From: Megachile rotundata
Taxonomy: Eukaryota; Arthropoda; Insecta; Hymenoptera; Megachilidae
Assembly: GCF_050947335.1 (NCBI RefSeq)
Contig: NC_134991.1
Location: 1,488,001 to 1,552,000, forward strand
DNA length: 64,000 nt
Direction of reading: 5' to 3'
Shown: piece by piece, positions 51,431-63,400 of the stretch
How positions within the stretch are numbered: position 1 is the stretch's first letter
How the letters are laid out: every line of letters begins with the position of its first letter
The notes under the pieces: model-generated
Told to the model about the DNA's origin: nothing
Database searches by the model: none
Seen by the model: the letters and a program-made list of their open reading frames with translations, nothing else
Program-made: the position numbers and the translations under genes

Positions 51431-54400
51431 CGATATCCTAAAGGCGGAAATTCCAAAGGACGAAATCCCAAACGTCGAAATCCCAAAAGGCCGAAATCAC
51501 AAAGGCTGAAATCCCCAAGGCCGAAATCCCAATGGCCGAAATCCCAAAGGTCCAAATCCCAAAGGACGAAATCCCAAAGGCCGAAATCCCAAAGGCCGAG
51601 ATCCCAAAGGCGTAAACCCCAAAGGCTGAAATTCCAAAGACCGACTTCCCAAAGGCCGAAATCCCAAAGGTCGAAATCCCAAAGGCCGATATCCGAAAGG
51701 CCGAAATCCCAAAGGCCGAAATCCCAAAGGTCGAAATCCCAAAGGCCGTAATCCCATGGGCCGGAATCCAAAGGGTCGAGATCCCAAAGATCGAAATCCC
51801 AATGGCCGAAATCTCAAAGGCCGAAATCCCAAAGGCTGAAATCCCAAAGGCCGAAATCCAAAGGGCCGAAATCCCAAGGGCTGAAATTCCAAAGACCGAA
51901 TACCCAAAGGCCGAAATCCCAGAGGCCGAAATCCCAAAGGCCGAAATCCCAAAGGCCGAAATCCCAAGGGCCGAAATCCCAAAGGTCCAAATTCCAAAAG
52001 CCGAAATCCCAAAGGTCGAAATCCCAAATGTCGAAGTCCCAAGGGATGAGTTTCCAAACGGCCGTAATCCCAATAGTCGCAATCCCAAAGGCCGAAATCC
52101 CAAGGGCCGATATCCTAATGGCGGAAATTCCAAAGGCCGAAATCCCAAACGCCGAAATCCCAAATGTCGAAATCCCAAGGCCGAAATACCAAAGGATGAA
52201 CTCCCAAAAGGCCGAAATCCCAAAGGCCGAAATCCCAAAGGCCGAAATCCCAAAGGCCCAAATCCCAAGGGCCGAAATCCCAAAGGTCGAAATCCCAAAG
52301 GCCGAAATCTCAAATGCCGAAATCCAAAGGGCCGAAATCCCAAACGCTGAAATTCCGAAGACCGATATCCCAAAGGCCGAAATCACAAGGGCGAAATCCC
52401 GAAGGCCGAAATCCCAAAGGCCGAAATCCCAAAGGCTGAAATTCGAAAGACCGAAATCCCAAAGGCCGAAATATCAAAGGCCGAAATCCCAAAGGCCGAA
52501 ATCCCAAAGGTCGAAATCCCAAAGGCCGAAATCCCAAAGGCCGAAATCCCAAAGGCCGAAATCCCAAAGGCCGAAATCCCAAAGGCCGCAATCCCAAGGG
52601 CCGGAATCCCAAGGGTCGAAATGCCAAAGGTCGAAATGCCAAAGGTCGAAATCCCAAAGGCCGAAATCCCAAAAGCCGAAATCCCAAAGGCCGAAATCCC
52701 AAATGTCGAAATCCCAAGGTCGAAATCCCAAAGACCGAAATCCAAATGGCCGAAATCCCAATGGCTGAAATTCCAAAGACCGGCATCCCAAAGGCCGAAA
52801 TCCCAAAGGCTGAAATTCCAAAGGCCGACATCCCAAAGGCCGAAATCTCAAAGTCCGAAATCCCAAAGGCTGAAATCCCAAAGACCGAAATCCAAAGAGC
52901 CGAATCGAAAAGGCTGTAATTCCACAGACCGACATCCCAAAGGCAGAAATCCCAAAGGCCGAAATCACAATGGCCGATATCCTAAAGGCGGAAATTCCAA
53001 AGGACGAAATCCCGAACGCCGGAAATCCCAAAAGGCCGAAATCACAAAGGCCGAAATCCCCAAGGCCGAAATCCCAAGGGCCGAAATCCCAAAGATCCAA
53101 AACCCAAAGGATGAAATCCCAAAGGCCGAAATCCCAAAGGCCGAGATCCTAAAGGCCGAAACCCCAAAGGCTGAAATTCCAAAGACCGACTTCCCAAAGG
53201 ATGAACTTTCAAAAGGCCGAAATCCCAAAGGTCGAAATTCCAAAGGCCGACATCCCAAAGGCCGAAATCTCAAAGGCCGAAATCCCAAATGTCAAAATCC
53301 CAAGAACGAAATCCCGAAAGATGAATTTCCAAAAGGCCGAAATCCCAAGGGCCGAAATCCCAAGAGCCGAAATCCCAAAGGCCGAAATCCCAAAGGTCCA
53401 AATCCCAACGGTCGAAATCCCAAAGGCCGATATCCCAAGGGCCCATATCCCAAGGGCCGAAGTCCCAAGGGCCGAAATTCCAAAGGTCGAAATCCCAAAG
53501 TCCGAAATCCTAAGGCCAAAGTACCAAAGGCCGAAATCCCAAAGGCCGAAATCCCAAAGGCTGAAATTCGAAGGACCGAAATCCCAAAGGCCGAAATCTC
53601 AAAGGCCGAAATCCCAAAGGCCGAAATCCCAAAGGCCGAAATCGCAAAGGCTCAAATCCCAAGGGACGAAATCCCAAAGGTCGAAATCCCAAAGGCCGAA
53701 ATCTTAAAGGCCGAAATCGCAAAGGCCGAAATCCAAAGCGCCGAAATACCAAACGCTGAAATTCAAAAGACCGATATCCCAAAGGCCGAAATCACAAGGC
53801 CGAAATCCCAAAGGCCGAAATCCCAAAGGCTGAAATTCGAAAGACCGAAATACCAAAGGCCGAAATCCCAAAGGCGGAAATTCCAAAGGCCGAAATCCCA
53901 AAGGATGAATTCCCAAAAGGCCGAAATCCCAAAGGCCGAAATCCAAAAGGCCTAAATCCCAAGGGCCGAAATCCCAAAGGCCGAAATCGCAAAGGCCCAA
54001 ATCCCAAGGGCCGAAATCCCAAAGGTCGAAATCCCAAAGGCCGAAATCTCAAAGGCCGAAATCCCAAAGGCCGAAATCGCAAAGGCCGAAATCCAAAGCG
54101 CCGAAATCCCAAACGCTGAAATTCCAAAGACCGATATCCCAAAGGCCGAAATCACAAGGCGGAAATCCCAAAGGCCGAAATCCCAAAGGCCGAAATCCCA
54201 AAGGCCGCAATCCCAAGGGCCGGAATCCCAAGGTCCGAAATCCCAAAGGTCGCAATCCCAAAGGCCGAAATCCCAAAGGCCGAAATCCCAAAGGCCGAAA
54301 TCCCAAAGGCCGAAATCCCAAAGGCCGAAATCCCAAAGGCCGAAATCCCAAATGTCGAAATCCCAAGGCCGAAATCCCAAAGACCGAAATCCAAAGGGCC

Positions 54401-54950
54401 GAAATCCCAATGGCTGAAATTCCAAAGACCGGCATCCCCAAGGCCGAAATCCCAAAGGCTGAAATCCCGAAGTCCGCAATCCAAAGGGCCGAAATCCCAA
54501 AGGCTGAAATTCCAAAAGCCGAAATCTCAAAGTCCGAAATCCCAAAGCCTGAAATCCCAACGACCGAAGTCCAAAGACCCGAAATCCCAAAGGCTGAAAT
54601 TCCAAAGACCGACATCCCAAAGGCCGAAATCCCAAAGGCCGAAATCCCAAAGGTCGAAATTCCAAAGGCCGAAATCACAATGGCCGACATCCTAAAGCCG
54701 GAAATTCCAAAGGACGAAATCTCAAACGCCGAAATCCCAAAGGCCGAAATCCCAGAGGCCGAAATCCCAAAGGCCGAGATCCTAAAGGCCGAAACCCCAA
54801 AGGCTGAAATTCCAAAGACCGACTACCCAAAAGCCGAAATGCCAGAGGCCGAAATCCCAAAGGCCGAAATCCCAAAGGCCGAAATCCCAAAGGCCGAAAT
54901 CCCAAAGGCCGAAATCCCAAGGGCCGATATCCTAATTTCGGAAATTCCAA
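51430..54950 (+). repeat. Irregular, less homogenised right-domain satellite
   Basis: This part has the highest density of one-off variants I saw. Examples are GAAGTCCCAAGGGATGAGTTTCC near 52.03 kb (shown as GATGAGTTTCC), the altered unit GAATCGAAAAGGCTGTAATTCC near 52.9 kb (core CGAAAAGGCTGTAATT), and CCCGAACGCCGGAAATCCC near 53.02 kb. It also holds two single-copy relatives of the R marker, at 52114 and 54931. Some segments do match elsewhere, for example CCCATGGGCCGGAATCC near 51.75 and 59.49 kb. No gene, RNA or inserted element breaks the 15-bp pattern. Confidence 0.72.
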
Positions 54951-57900
54951 AGGCCGAAATCCCAAACGCCGAAATCCCAAATGTCGAAATGACAAGGCGA
55001 AATACCAAAGGATGAACTCCCAAAAGGCCGAAATCCCAAAGGTCGAAATCCCAAAAGCCGAAATCCCAAAGGTCCAAATCCCAAAGGACGAAATTCCAAA
55101 GGCCGAAATCCCAAATGCCGATATCCCAAAGGCGGCAATTCCAAAGGCCGAAATCCCAAAGGATGAATTCCCAAAAGGCCGAAATCCCAAAGGCCGAAAT
55201 CCAAAAGGCCTATATCCCAAGGGCCGAAAGCCGAAAGGTAAAAATCCCAAAGGCCGAAATCCAAAATATCGATATCCCAAGGCCGAAATCCCAAAGGCCG
55301 ATATCCAAAGGGCCGAGATCCCAAAGACCGACACCCCAAATGCCGAAATCCCAAAGGCTGAAATTCCAAAGACCGACTACCCAAATGCGGAAATCCCAGA
55401 GGCCGATATCCCAAAGGTCGAAATCCCAAAGGCCGAAATCCAAAGGGCCGAAATCCCAAAGGCTGAAATTCCAAAGGCCGAAATCTCAAAGGCCGCAATC
55501 CCAAGGGCCGGAATCCCAAGGGTCGAAATCCCAAAGGTCGAAATCCCAAAGGCCGAAATCCCAAAAGCCGAAATCCCAAAGGCCGAAATCACAAAGGCCG
55601 AAATCCCAAATGTCGAAATCCCAAGGCCGAGATCCTAAAGGCCGAAACCCCAAAGGCTGAAATTCCAAAGACCGACTTCCCAAAGGATGAACTCCCAAAA
55701 GGCCGACATCCCAAAGGCCGAAATCCCAAATGCTGAAATTCCAAAGACCGACATCCCAAAGGCCGAAATCCCAAAGGCCGAAATCCCAAAGGCCGAAATC
55801 TCAAAGGCCGAAATCCCAAAGGCCGAAATCCCAAAGGCTGAAATTCGAAAGACCGAAATCCCAAAGGCCGAAATCTCAATGGCCGAAATCCCAAAGGCCG
55901 AAATCCCAAAGGCTGAAATCCCAAAGGCCGAAATCCCAAAGGTCGAAATCCCAAGGGCTGAAATTCCAAAGAACGACTATCCAAATGCCGAAATCCCAGA
56001 GGCCGAAATCCCAAAGGCCGAAATCCCAAGGGCCGAAATCCCAAAAGTCCAAATCCCAAAGGCCGAAATCCAAAGAGCCGAAATCCGAAAGACCGTAATC
56101 CCAAAGGCCGAAATCCCAAAGGCCGAAATCCCAAATGTCGAAATCCCATTGGATGAATTCCCAATAGGCCGAAATCCCAAAGGCCGAAATCCAAAAGGCC
56201 TAAATCCCAAGGGCCGAAATCCCAATGGTAAAAATCCCAAAGGCCGAAATCCCAAAGGCCGAAATCCCAAAGGCCGAAATCCCAAAGGCCGTAATCGCAA
56301 AGGCCCAAATCCCAAAGGCCGAAATCCAAAGGGCCGAAATCCCAAAGGCTGAAATTCCAAAGGTCCAAATCCCAACGGTCGAAATCCCAAAGGCCGATAT
56401 CCCAAGGGCCCATATCCCAAGGGCCGAAATTCCAAAGGTCGAAATCCCAAAGGTCCAAATCCCAACGGTCGAAATCCCAATGGCCGATATCCCAAGGGCC
56501 CATATCCCAAGCGCCGAAATTCCAAAGGTCGAAAACCCAAAGTCCGAAATCCCAAGGCCAAAATACCAAAGGCCGAAATCCCAAAGGCCGAAATCCCAAA
56601 TGCCGAAATCCAAAGGGCCTAAATCCCAAAGGTTGAAATTCCAAAGATCGACATACCAAAGGCCGAAATCCCAAATGTCAAAATCCCAAGAACGAAATCC
56701 CGAACGATGAATTCCCAAAAGGCCGAAATCCCAAGGGCCGAAATCCCAAGAGCCGAATTCCCAAAGGCCGAAATCCCAAAGGTCCAAATCCCAACGGTCG
56801 AAATCCCAAAGGCCGATATCCTAAGGGCCCATATCCCAAGGGCCGAAATTCCAAAGGTTGAAATCCCAAAGTCCGAAATCCCAAGGCCAAAATACCAAAG
56901 GCCGAAATCCCAAAGGCTGAAATTCGAAGGACCGAAATCCCAAAGGCCGAAATCTCAAACGCCGAAATCCCAAAGGCCGAAATCCCAAAGGCCGAAATCC
57001 CAAACGCTGAAATTCCAAAGACCGATATCCCAAAGGCCCAAATCCCAAGGGCCGAAATCTCAAAGGCCGAAATCCCAAAGGCCGAAATCTCAAAGTCCGA
57101 AATCCCATAGACCGAAATCCAAAGAGCCGAAATCCCAAAGGCTGAAATTCCAAAGACCGACATCCCAAAGGCCGAAATCCCAAAGGCCGAAATCCCAAAG
57201 GCCGAAATCTCAAAGGCCGAAATCCCAAAGGCCGAAATCCCAAAGGCTGAAATTCGAAAGACCGAAATCCCAAAGGCCGAAATCCCAAAGGTTGAAATTC
57301 CAAAGATCGACATACCAAAGGCCGAAATCCCAAAGGCCGAAATCCCAAAGGCCGAAGTCCCAAAAGCTGAAATCCCAAGGGCCGAAATCCCAAAGGTCGA
57401 AATTCCAAAGGCCGACATCACAAAGGCCGAAATCTCAAAGTCCGAAATCCCAAAGACCGAAATCCAAAGAGCCGAAATCCCAAAGGCTGAAATTCCAAAG
57501 ACCGACATCCCAAAGGCCGAAATCACAATGGCCGATATCCTAAAGGCGGAAATTCCAAAGGACGAAATCCCAAACGCCGAAATCCCAAAAGGCCGAAATC
57601 CCAATGGCCGAAATCCCAAGAGCCGAAATCCCAAAGGCCGAAATCCCAAAGGTCCAAATCCCAACGGTCGAAATCCCAAATGCCGATATCCCAAGGGCCC
57701 ATATCCCAAGGGCCGAAATCCCAAGGGCCGAATTTCCAAAGGTCGAAATCCCAAAGTCCGAAATCCCAAGGCCAAAATACCAAAGGCCGAAATCCCAAAG
57801 GCTGAAATTCGAAGGACGAAATCCCAAAGGCCGAAATCTCAAAGGCCGAAATTGCAAAGGCCGAAATCCCAAAGGCCGAAATCCCAAAGGCCGAAATCCC

Positions 57901-60440
57901 AAAGGCCGAAATCGCAAAGGCCCAAAACCCAAGGGCCGAAATCCCAAAGGTCGAAATCCCAAAGGCCGAAATCTCAAAGGCCGAAATCCCAAAGGCCGAA
58001 ATCGCAAAGGCCGAAATCCAAAGCGCCGAAATCCCAAACGCTGAAATTCCAAAGACCGATATCCCAAAGGCCGAAATCACAAGGCCGAAATCCCAAAGTC
58101 CAAAATCCCAAAGGCCGAAATCCCAAAGGCCGAAATCCCAAAGGTCGAAATCCCAGAGGCCGAAATCCCAAGGGCTGAAATTCCAAAGACCGACTACCCA
58201 AATGCCGAAATCCCAGAGGCCGAAATCCCAAAGGCCGAAATCCCAAGGGCCGAAATCCCAAAAGTCCAAATCCCAAAGGCCGAAATCCAAAGAGCCGAAA
58301 TCCCAAAGGCCGTAATCCCAAAGGCCGAAATCCCGAAGGCCGAAATCCCAAATGTCGAAATCCCATTGGATGAATTCCCAAAAGGCCGTAATCCCAATGG
58401 TCGCAATCCCAAAGGCCGAAATCCCAAGGGCCGATATCCTAATTTAGGAAATTCCAAAGGCCGAAATCCCAAAGGCCGATATCCTAATTTAGGAAATTCC
58501 AAAGGCCGAAATCCCAAACGCCGAAATCCCAAATGTCGAAATCACAAGGCCGAAATACCAAAGGATGAACTCCCAAAAGGCCGAAATCCCAAAGGTCGAA
58601 ATCCCAAAGGCCGAAATCCCAAAGCTCCAAATCCCAAAAGACGAAATTCCAAAGGCCGAATTCCCAAATGACGATATCCCAAAAGCGGAAATTCCAAAGG
58701 CCGAAATCCCAAAGGATGAATTCCCAAAAGGCCGAAATCCCAAACGCCGAAATCCAAAAGGCCTAAATCCCAAGGGCCGAAATCCCAAAGGTAAGAATCC
58801 CAAAGGCCGAAATCCCAAATGTCGAAATCCCAAGGCCAAAATCCCAAAGGCCGAAATCCAAAGGGCCGAAATCCCAAAGGCTGAAATTCCAAAGACCGAC
58901 ATCCCAACGGCCGAAATCCCAAAGGCTTAAACTCCAAAGACCGACTTCCCAAAGGTCGAAATCCCATAGGCCGAAATCCCAAAGGCCGAAATCCCGAAGG
59001 CCGTTATCCCAAAGGCCGAAATCCCAAAGGCCGAAATCTCAAAGGCCGAAATCCCAAAGGCCGAAATCCCAAAGGCCGAAATCCCAAAGGCCGAAATCCC
59101 AAAGGCCGAAATCCCAAAGGCCGAAATCCCAAAGGCCGACATCCCAAAGGCCGAAATCACAATGGCCGATATCCTAAAGGCGGAAATTCCAAAGGACGAA
59201 ATCCCAAACGCCGAAATCCCAAAAGGCCGAAATCACAAAGGCCGAAATCCCCAAGGCCGAAATCCCAATGACCGAAATCCCAAAGGTCCAAATCCCAAAG
59301 GACGAAATCCCAAAGGCCGAAATCCCAAAGGCCGAGATCCCAAAGGCCTAAACCTCAAAGGCTGAAATTCCAAAGACCGACTTCCCAAAGGCCGAAATCC
59401 CAAAGGTCGAAATCCCAAAGGCCGATATCCCAAAGGCCGAAATCCCAAAGGCCGAAATCCCAAAGGTCGAAATCCCAAAGGCCGTAATCCCATGGGCCGG
59501 AATCCAAAGGGTCGAGATCCCAAAGATCGAAATCCCAATGGCCGAAATCTCAAAGGCCGAAATCCCAAAGGCTGAAATCCCAAAGGCCGAAATCCAAAGG
59601 GCCGAAATCCCAAGGGCTGAAATTCCAAAGACCGATATCCCAAAGGCCGAAATCACAAGGCCGAAATCCCAAAGTCCAAAATCCCAAAGGCCGAAATCCC
59701 AAGGGCCGAAATCCCAAAAGTCCAAATCCCAAAGGCCGAAATCCAAAGAGCCGAAATCCCAAAGGCCGTAATCCCAAAGGCCGAAATCCCAAAGGCCGAA
59801 ATCCCAAATGTCGAAATCCCAAATGTCGAAATCCCATTGGATGAATTCCCAAAAGGCCGTAATCCCAATGGTCGCAATCCCAAAGGCCGAAATCCCAAGG
59901 GCCGATATCCTAATTTAGGAAATTCCAAAGGCCGAAATCCCAAGGGCCGATATCCTAATTTAGGAAATTCCAAAGGCCGAAATCCCAAACGCCGAAATCC
60001 CAAATGTCGAAATCACAAGGCCGAAATACCAAAGGATGAACTCCCAAAAGGCCGAAATCCCAAAGGTCGAAATCCCAAAGGCCGAAATCCCAAAGGCCGA
60101 AATCCCAAAGGTCCAAATCCCAAAAGACGAAATTCCAAAGGCCGAATTCCCAAATGACGATATCCCAAAAGCGGAAATTCCAAAGGCCGAAATCCCAAAG
60201 GATGAATTCCCAAAAGGCCGAAATCCCAAACGCCGAAATCCAAAAGGCCTAAATCCCAAGGGCCGAAATCCCAAAGGTAAGAATCCCAAAGGCCGAAATC
60301 CCAAATGTCGAAATCCCAAGGCCAAAATCCCAAAGGCCGAAATCCAAAGGGCCGAAATCCCAATGGCTGAAATTCCAAAGACCGACATCCCAACGGCCGA
60401 AATCCCAAAGGCTTAAACTCCAAAGACCGACTTCCCAAAG
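54950..60440 (+). repeat. Right-domain satellite, composite of blocks found at 45-49 kb and 60-64 kb
   Basis: From about 54.95 to 56.6 kb the series recurs 5,488 bp downstream. From about 55.8 to 59.2 kb it parallels 45.7-49.1 kb at offsets of 10,003-10,153 bp. R-marker doublets are at 58438/58483 and 59909/59954, again 45 bp apart. The marker-bearing unit repeats with a spacing of 1,471 bp. Only satellite is present. Confidence 0.8.
59042..59131 (+). repeat. Run of 6 exact consensus monomers
   Basis: Six exact units lie in the same position, relative to a following GACATCCC monomer, as the seven-unit run at 48889-48993. This is one clear length difference between two long-range copies. Confidence 0.82.
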
Positions 60441-63400
60441 GTCGAAATCCCAAACGCCGAAATCCCAAATGTCGAAATGACAAGGCGAAATACCAAAGGA
60501 TGAACTCCCAAAAGGCCGAAATCCCAAAGGTCGAAATCCCAAAAGCCGAAATCCCAAAGGTCCAAATCCCAAAGGACGAAATTCCAAAGGCCGAAATCCC
60601 AAATGCCGATATCCCAAAGGCGGCAATTCCAAAGGCCGAAATCCCAAAGGATGAATTCCCAAAAGGCCGAAATCCCAAAGGCCGAAATCCAAAAGGCCTA
60701 AATCCCAAGGGCCGAAAGCCGAAAGGTAAAAATCCCAAAGGCCGAAATCCAAAATATCGATATCCCAAGGCCGAAATCCCAAAGGCCGATATCCAAAGGG
60801 CCGAAATCCCAAAGACCGACACCCCAAATGCCGAAATCCCAAAGGCTGAAATTCCAAAGACCGACTACCCAAATGCGGAAATCCCAGAGGCCGATATCCC
60901 AAAGGTCGAAATCCCAAAGGCCGAAATCCAAAGGGCCGAAATCCCAAAGGCTGAAATTCCAAAGGCCGAAATCTCAAAGGCCGCAATCCCAAGGGCCGGA
61001 ATCCCAAGGGTCGAAATCCCAAAGGTCGAAATCCCAAAGGCCGAAATCCCAAAAGCCGAAATCTCAAAGGCCGAAATCACAAAGGCCGAAATCCCAAATG
61101 TCGAAATCCCAAGGCCGAGATCCTAAAGGCCGAAACCCCAAAGGCTGAAATTCCAAAGACCGACTTCCCAAAGGATGAACTCCCAAAAGGCCGACATCCC
61201 AAAGGCCGAAATCCCAAATGCTGAAATTCCAAAGACCGACATCCCAAAGGCCGAAATCCCAAAGGCCGAAATCCCAAAGGCCGAAATCTCAAAGGCCGAA
61301 ATCCCAAAGGCCGAAATCCCAAAGGCTGAAATTCGAAAGACCGAAATCCCAAAGGCCGAAATCTCAAAGGCCGAAATCCCAAAGGCCGAAATCCCAAAGG
61401 CTGAAATCCCAAAGGCCGAAATCCCAAAGGTCGAAATCCCAAGGGCTGAAATTCCAAAGAACGACTATCCAAATGCCGAAATCCCAGAGGCCGAAATCCC
61501 AAAGGCCGAAATCCCAAGGGCCGAAATCCCAAAAGTCCAAATCCCAAAGGCCGAAATCCAAAGAGCCGAAATCCGAAAGACCGTAATCCCAAAGACCGAA
61601 ATCCCAAAGGCCGAAATCCCAAATGTCGAAATCCCATTGGATGAATTCCCAATAGGCCGAAATCCCAAAGGCCGAAATCCAAAAGGCCTAAATCCCAAGG
61701 GCCGAAATCCCAATGGTAAAAATCCCAAAGGCCGAAATCCCAAAGGCCGAAATCCCAAAGGCCGAAATCCCAAAGGCCGTAATCGCAGAGGCCCAAATCC
61801 CAAAGGCCGAAATCCAAAGGGCCGAAATCCTAAAGGCTGAAATTCCAAAGGTCCAAATCCCAACGGTCGAAATCCCAAAGGCCGATATCCCAAGGGCCCA
61901 TATCCCAAGGGCCGAAATTCCAAAGGTCGAAATCCCAAAGGTCCAAATCCCAACGGTCGAAATCCCAATGGCCGATATCCCAAGGGCCCATATCCCAAGC
62001 GCCGAAATTCCAAAGGTCGAAAACCCAAAGTCCGAAATCCCAAGGCCAAAATACCAAAGGCCGAAATCCCAAAGGCTGAAATTCGAAGGACCGAAATCCC
62101 AAAGGCCGAAATCTCAAACGCCGAAATCCCAAAGGCCGAAATCCCAAAGGCCGAAATCCCAAACGCTGAAATTCCAAAGACCGATATCCCAAAGGCCCAA
62201 ATCCCAAGGGCCGAAATCTCAAAGGCCGAAATCCCAAAGGCCGAAATCTCAAAGTCCGAAATCCCAAAGACCGAAATCCAAAGAGCCGAAATCCCCAAGG
62301 CTGAAATTCCAAAGACCGACATCCCAAAGGCCGAAATCACAATGGCCGATATCCTAAAGGCGGAAATTCCAAAGGACGAAATCCCAAACGCCGAAATCCC
62401 AAAAGGCCGAAATCCCAATGGCCGAAATCCCAAGAGCCGAAATCCCAAAGGCCGAAATCCCAAAGGTCCAAATCCCAACGGTCGAAATCCCAAATGCCGA
62501 TATCCCAAGGGCCCATATCCCAAGGGCCGAAATCCCAAGGGCCGAATTTCCAAAGGTCGAAATCCCAAAGTCCGAAATCCCAAGGCCAAAATACCAAAGG
62601 CCGAAATCCCAAAGGCTGAAATTCGAAGGACGAAATCCCAAAGGCCGAAATCTCAAAGGCCGAAATTGCAAAGGCCGAAATCCCAAAGGCCGAAATCCCA
62701 AAGGCCGAAATCCCAAAGGCCGAAATCGCAAAGGCCCAAAACCCAAGGGCCGAAATCCCAAAGGTCGAAATCCCAAAGGCCGAAATCTCAAAGGCCGAAA
62801 TCCCAAAGGCCGAAATCGCAAAGGCCGAAATCCAAAGCGCCGAAATCCCAAACGCTGAAATTCCAAAGACCGATATCCCAAAGGCCGAAATCACAAGGCC
62901 GAAATCCCAAAGTCCAAAATCCCAAAGGCCGAAATCCAAAGGGCCGAAATCCCAATGGCTGAAATTCCAAAGACCGACATCCCAACGGCCGAAATCCCAA
63001 AGGCTTAAACTCCAAAGACCGACTTCCCAAAGGTCGAAATCCCAAACGCCGAAATCCCAAATGTCGAAATGACAAGGCGAAATACCAAAGGATGAACTCC
63101 CAAAAGGCCGAAATCCCAAAGGTCGAAATCCCAAAAGCCGAAATCCCAAAGGTCCAAATCCCAAAGGACGAAATTCCAAAGGCCGAAATCCCAAATGCCG
63201 ATATCCCAAAGGCGGCAATTCCAAAGGCCGAAATCCCAAAGGATGAATTCCCAAAAGGCCGAAATCCCAAAGGCCGAAATCCAAAAGGCCTAAATCCCAA
63301 GGGCCGAAAGCCGAAAGGTAAAAATCCCAAAGGCCGAAATCCAAAATATCGATATCCCAAGGCCGAAATCCCAAAGGCCGATATCCAAAGGGCCGAAATC

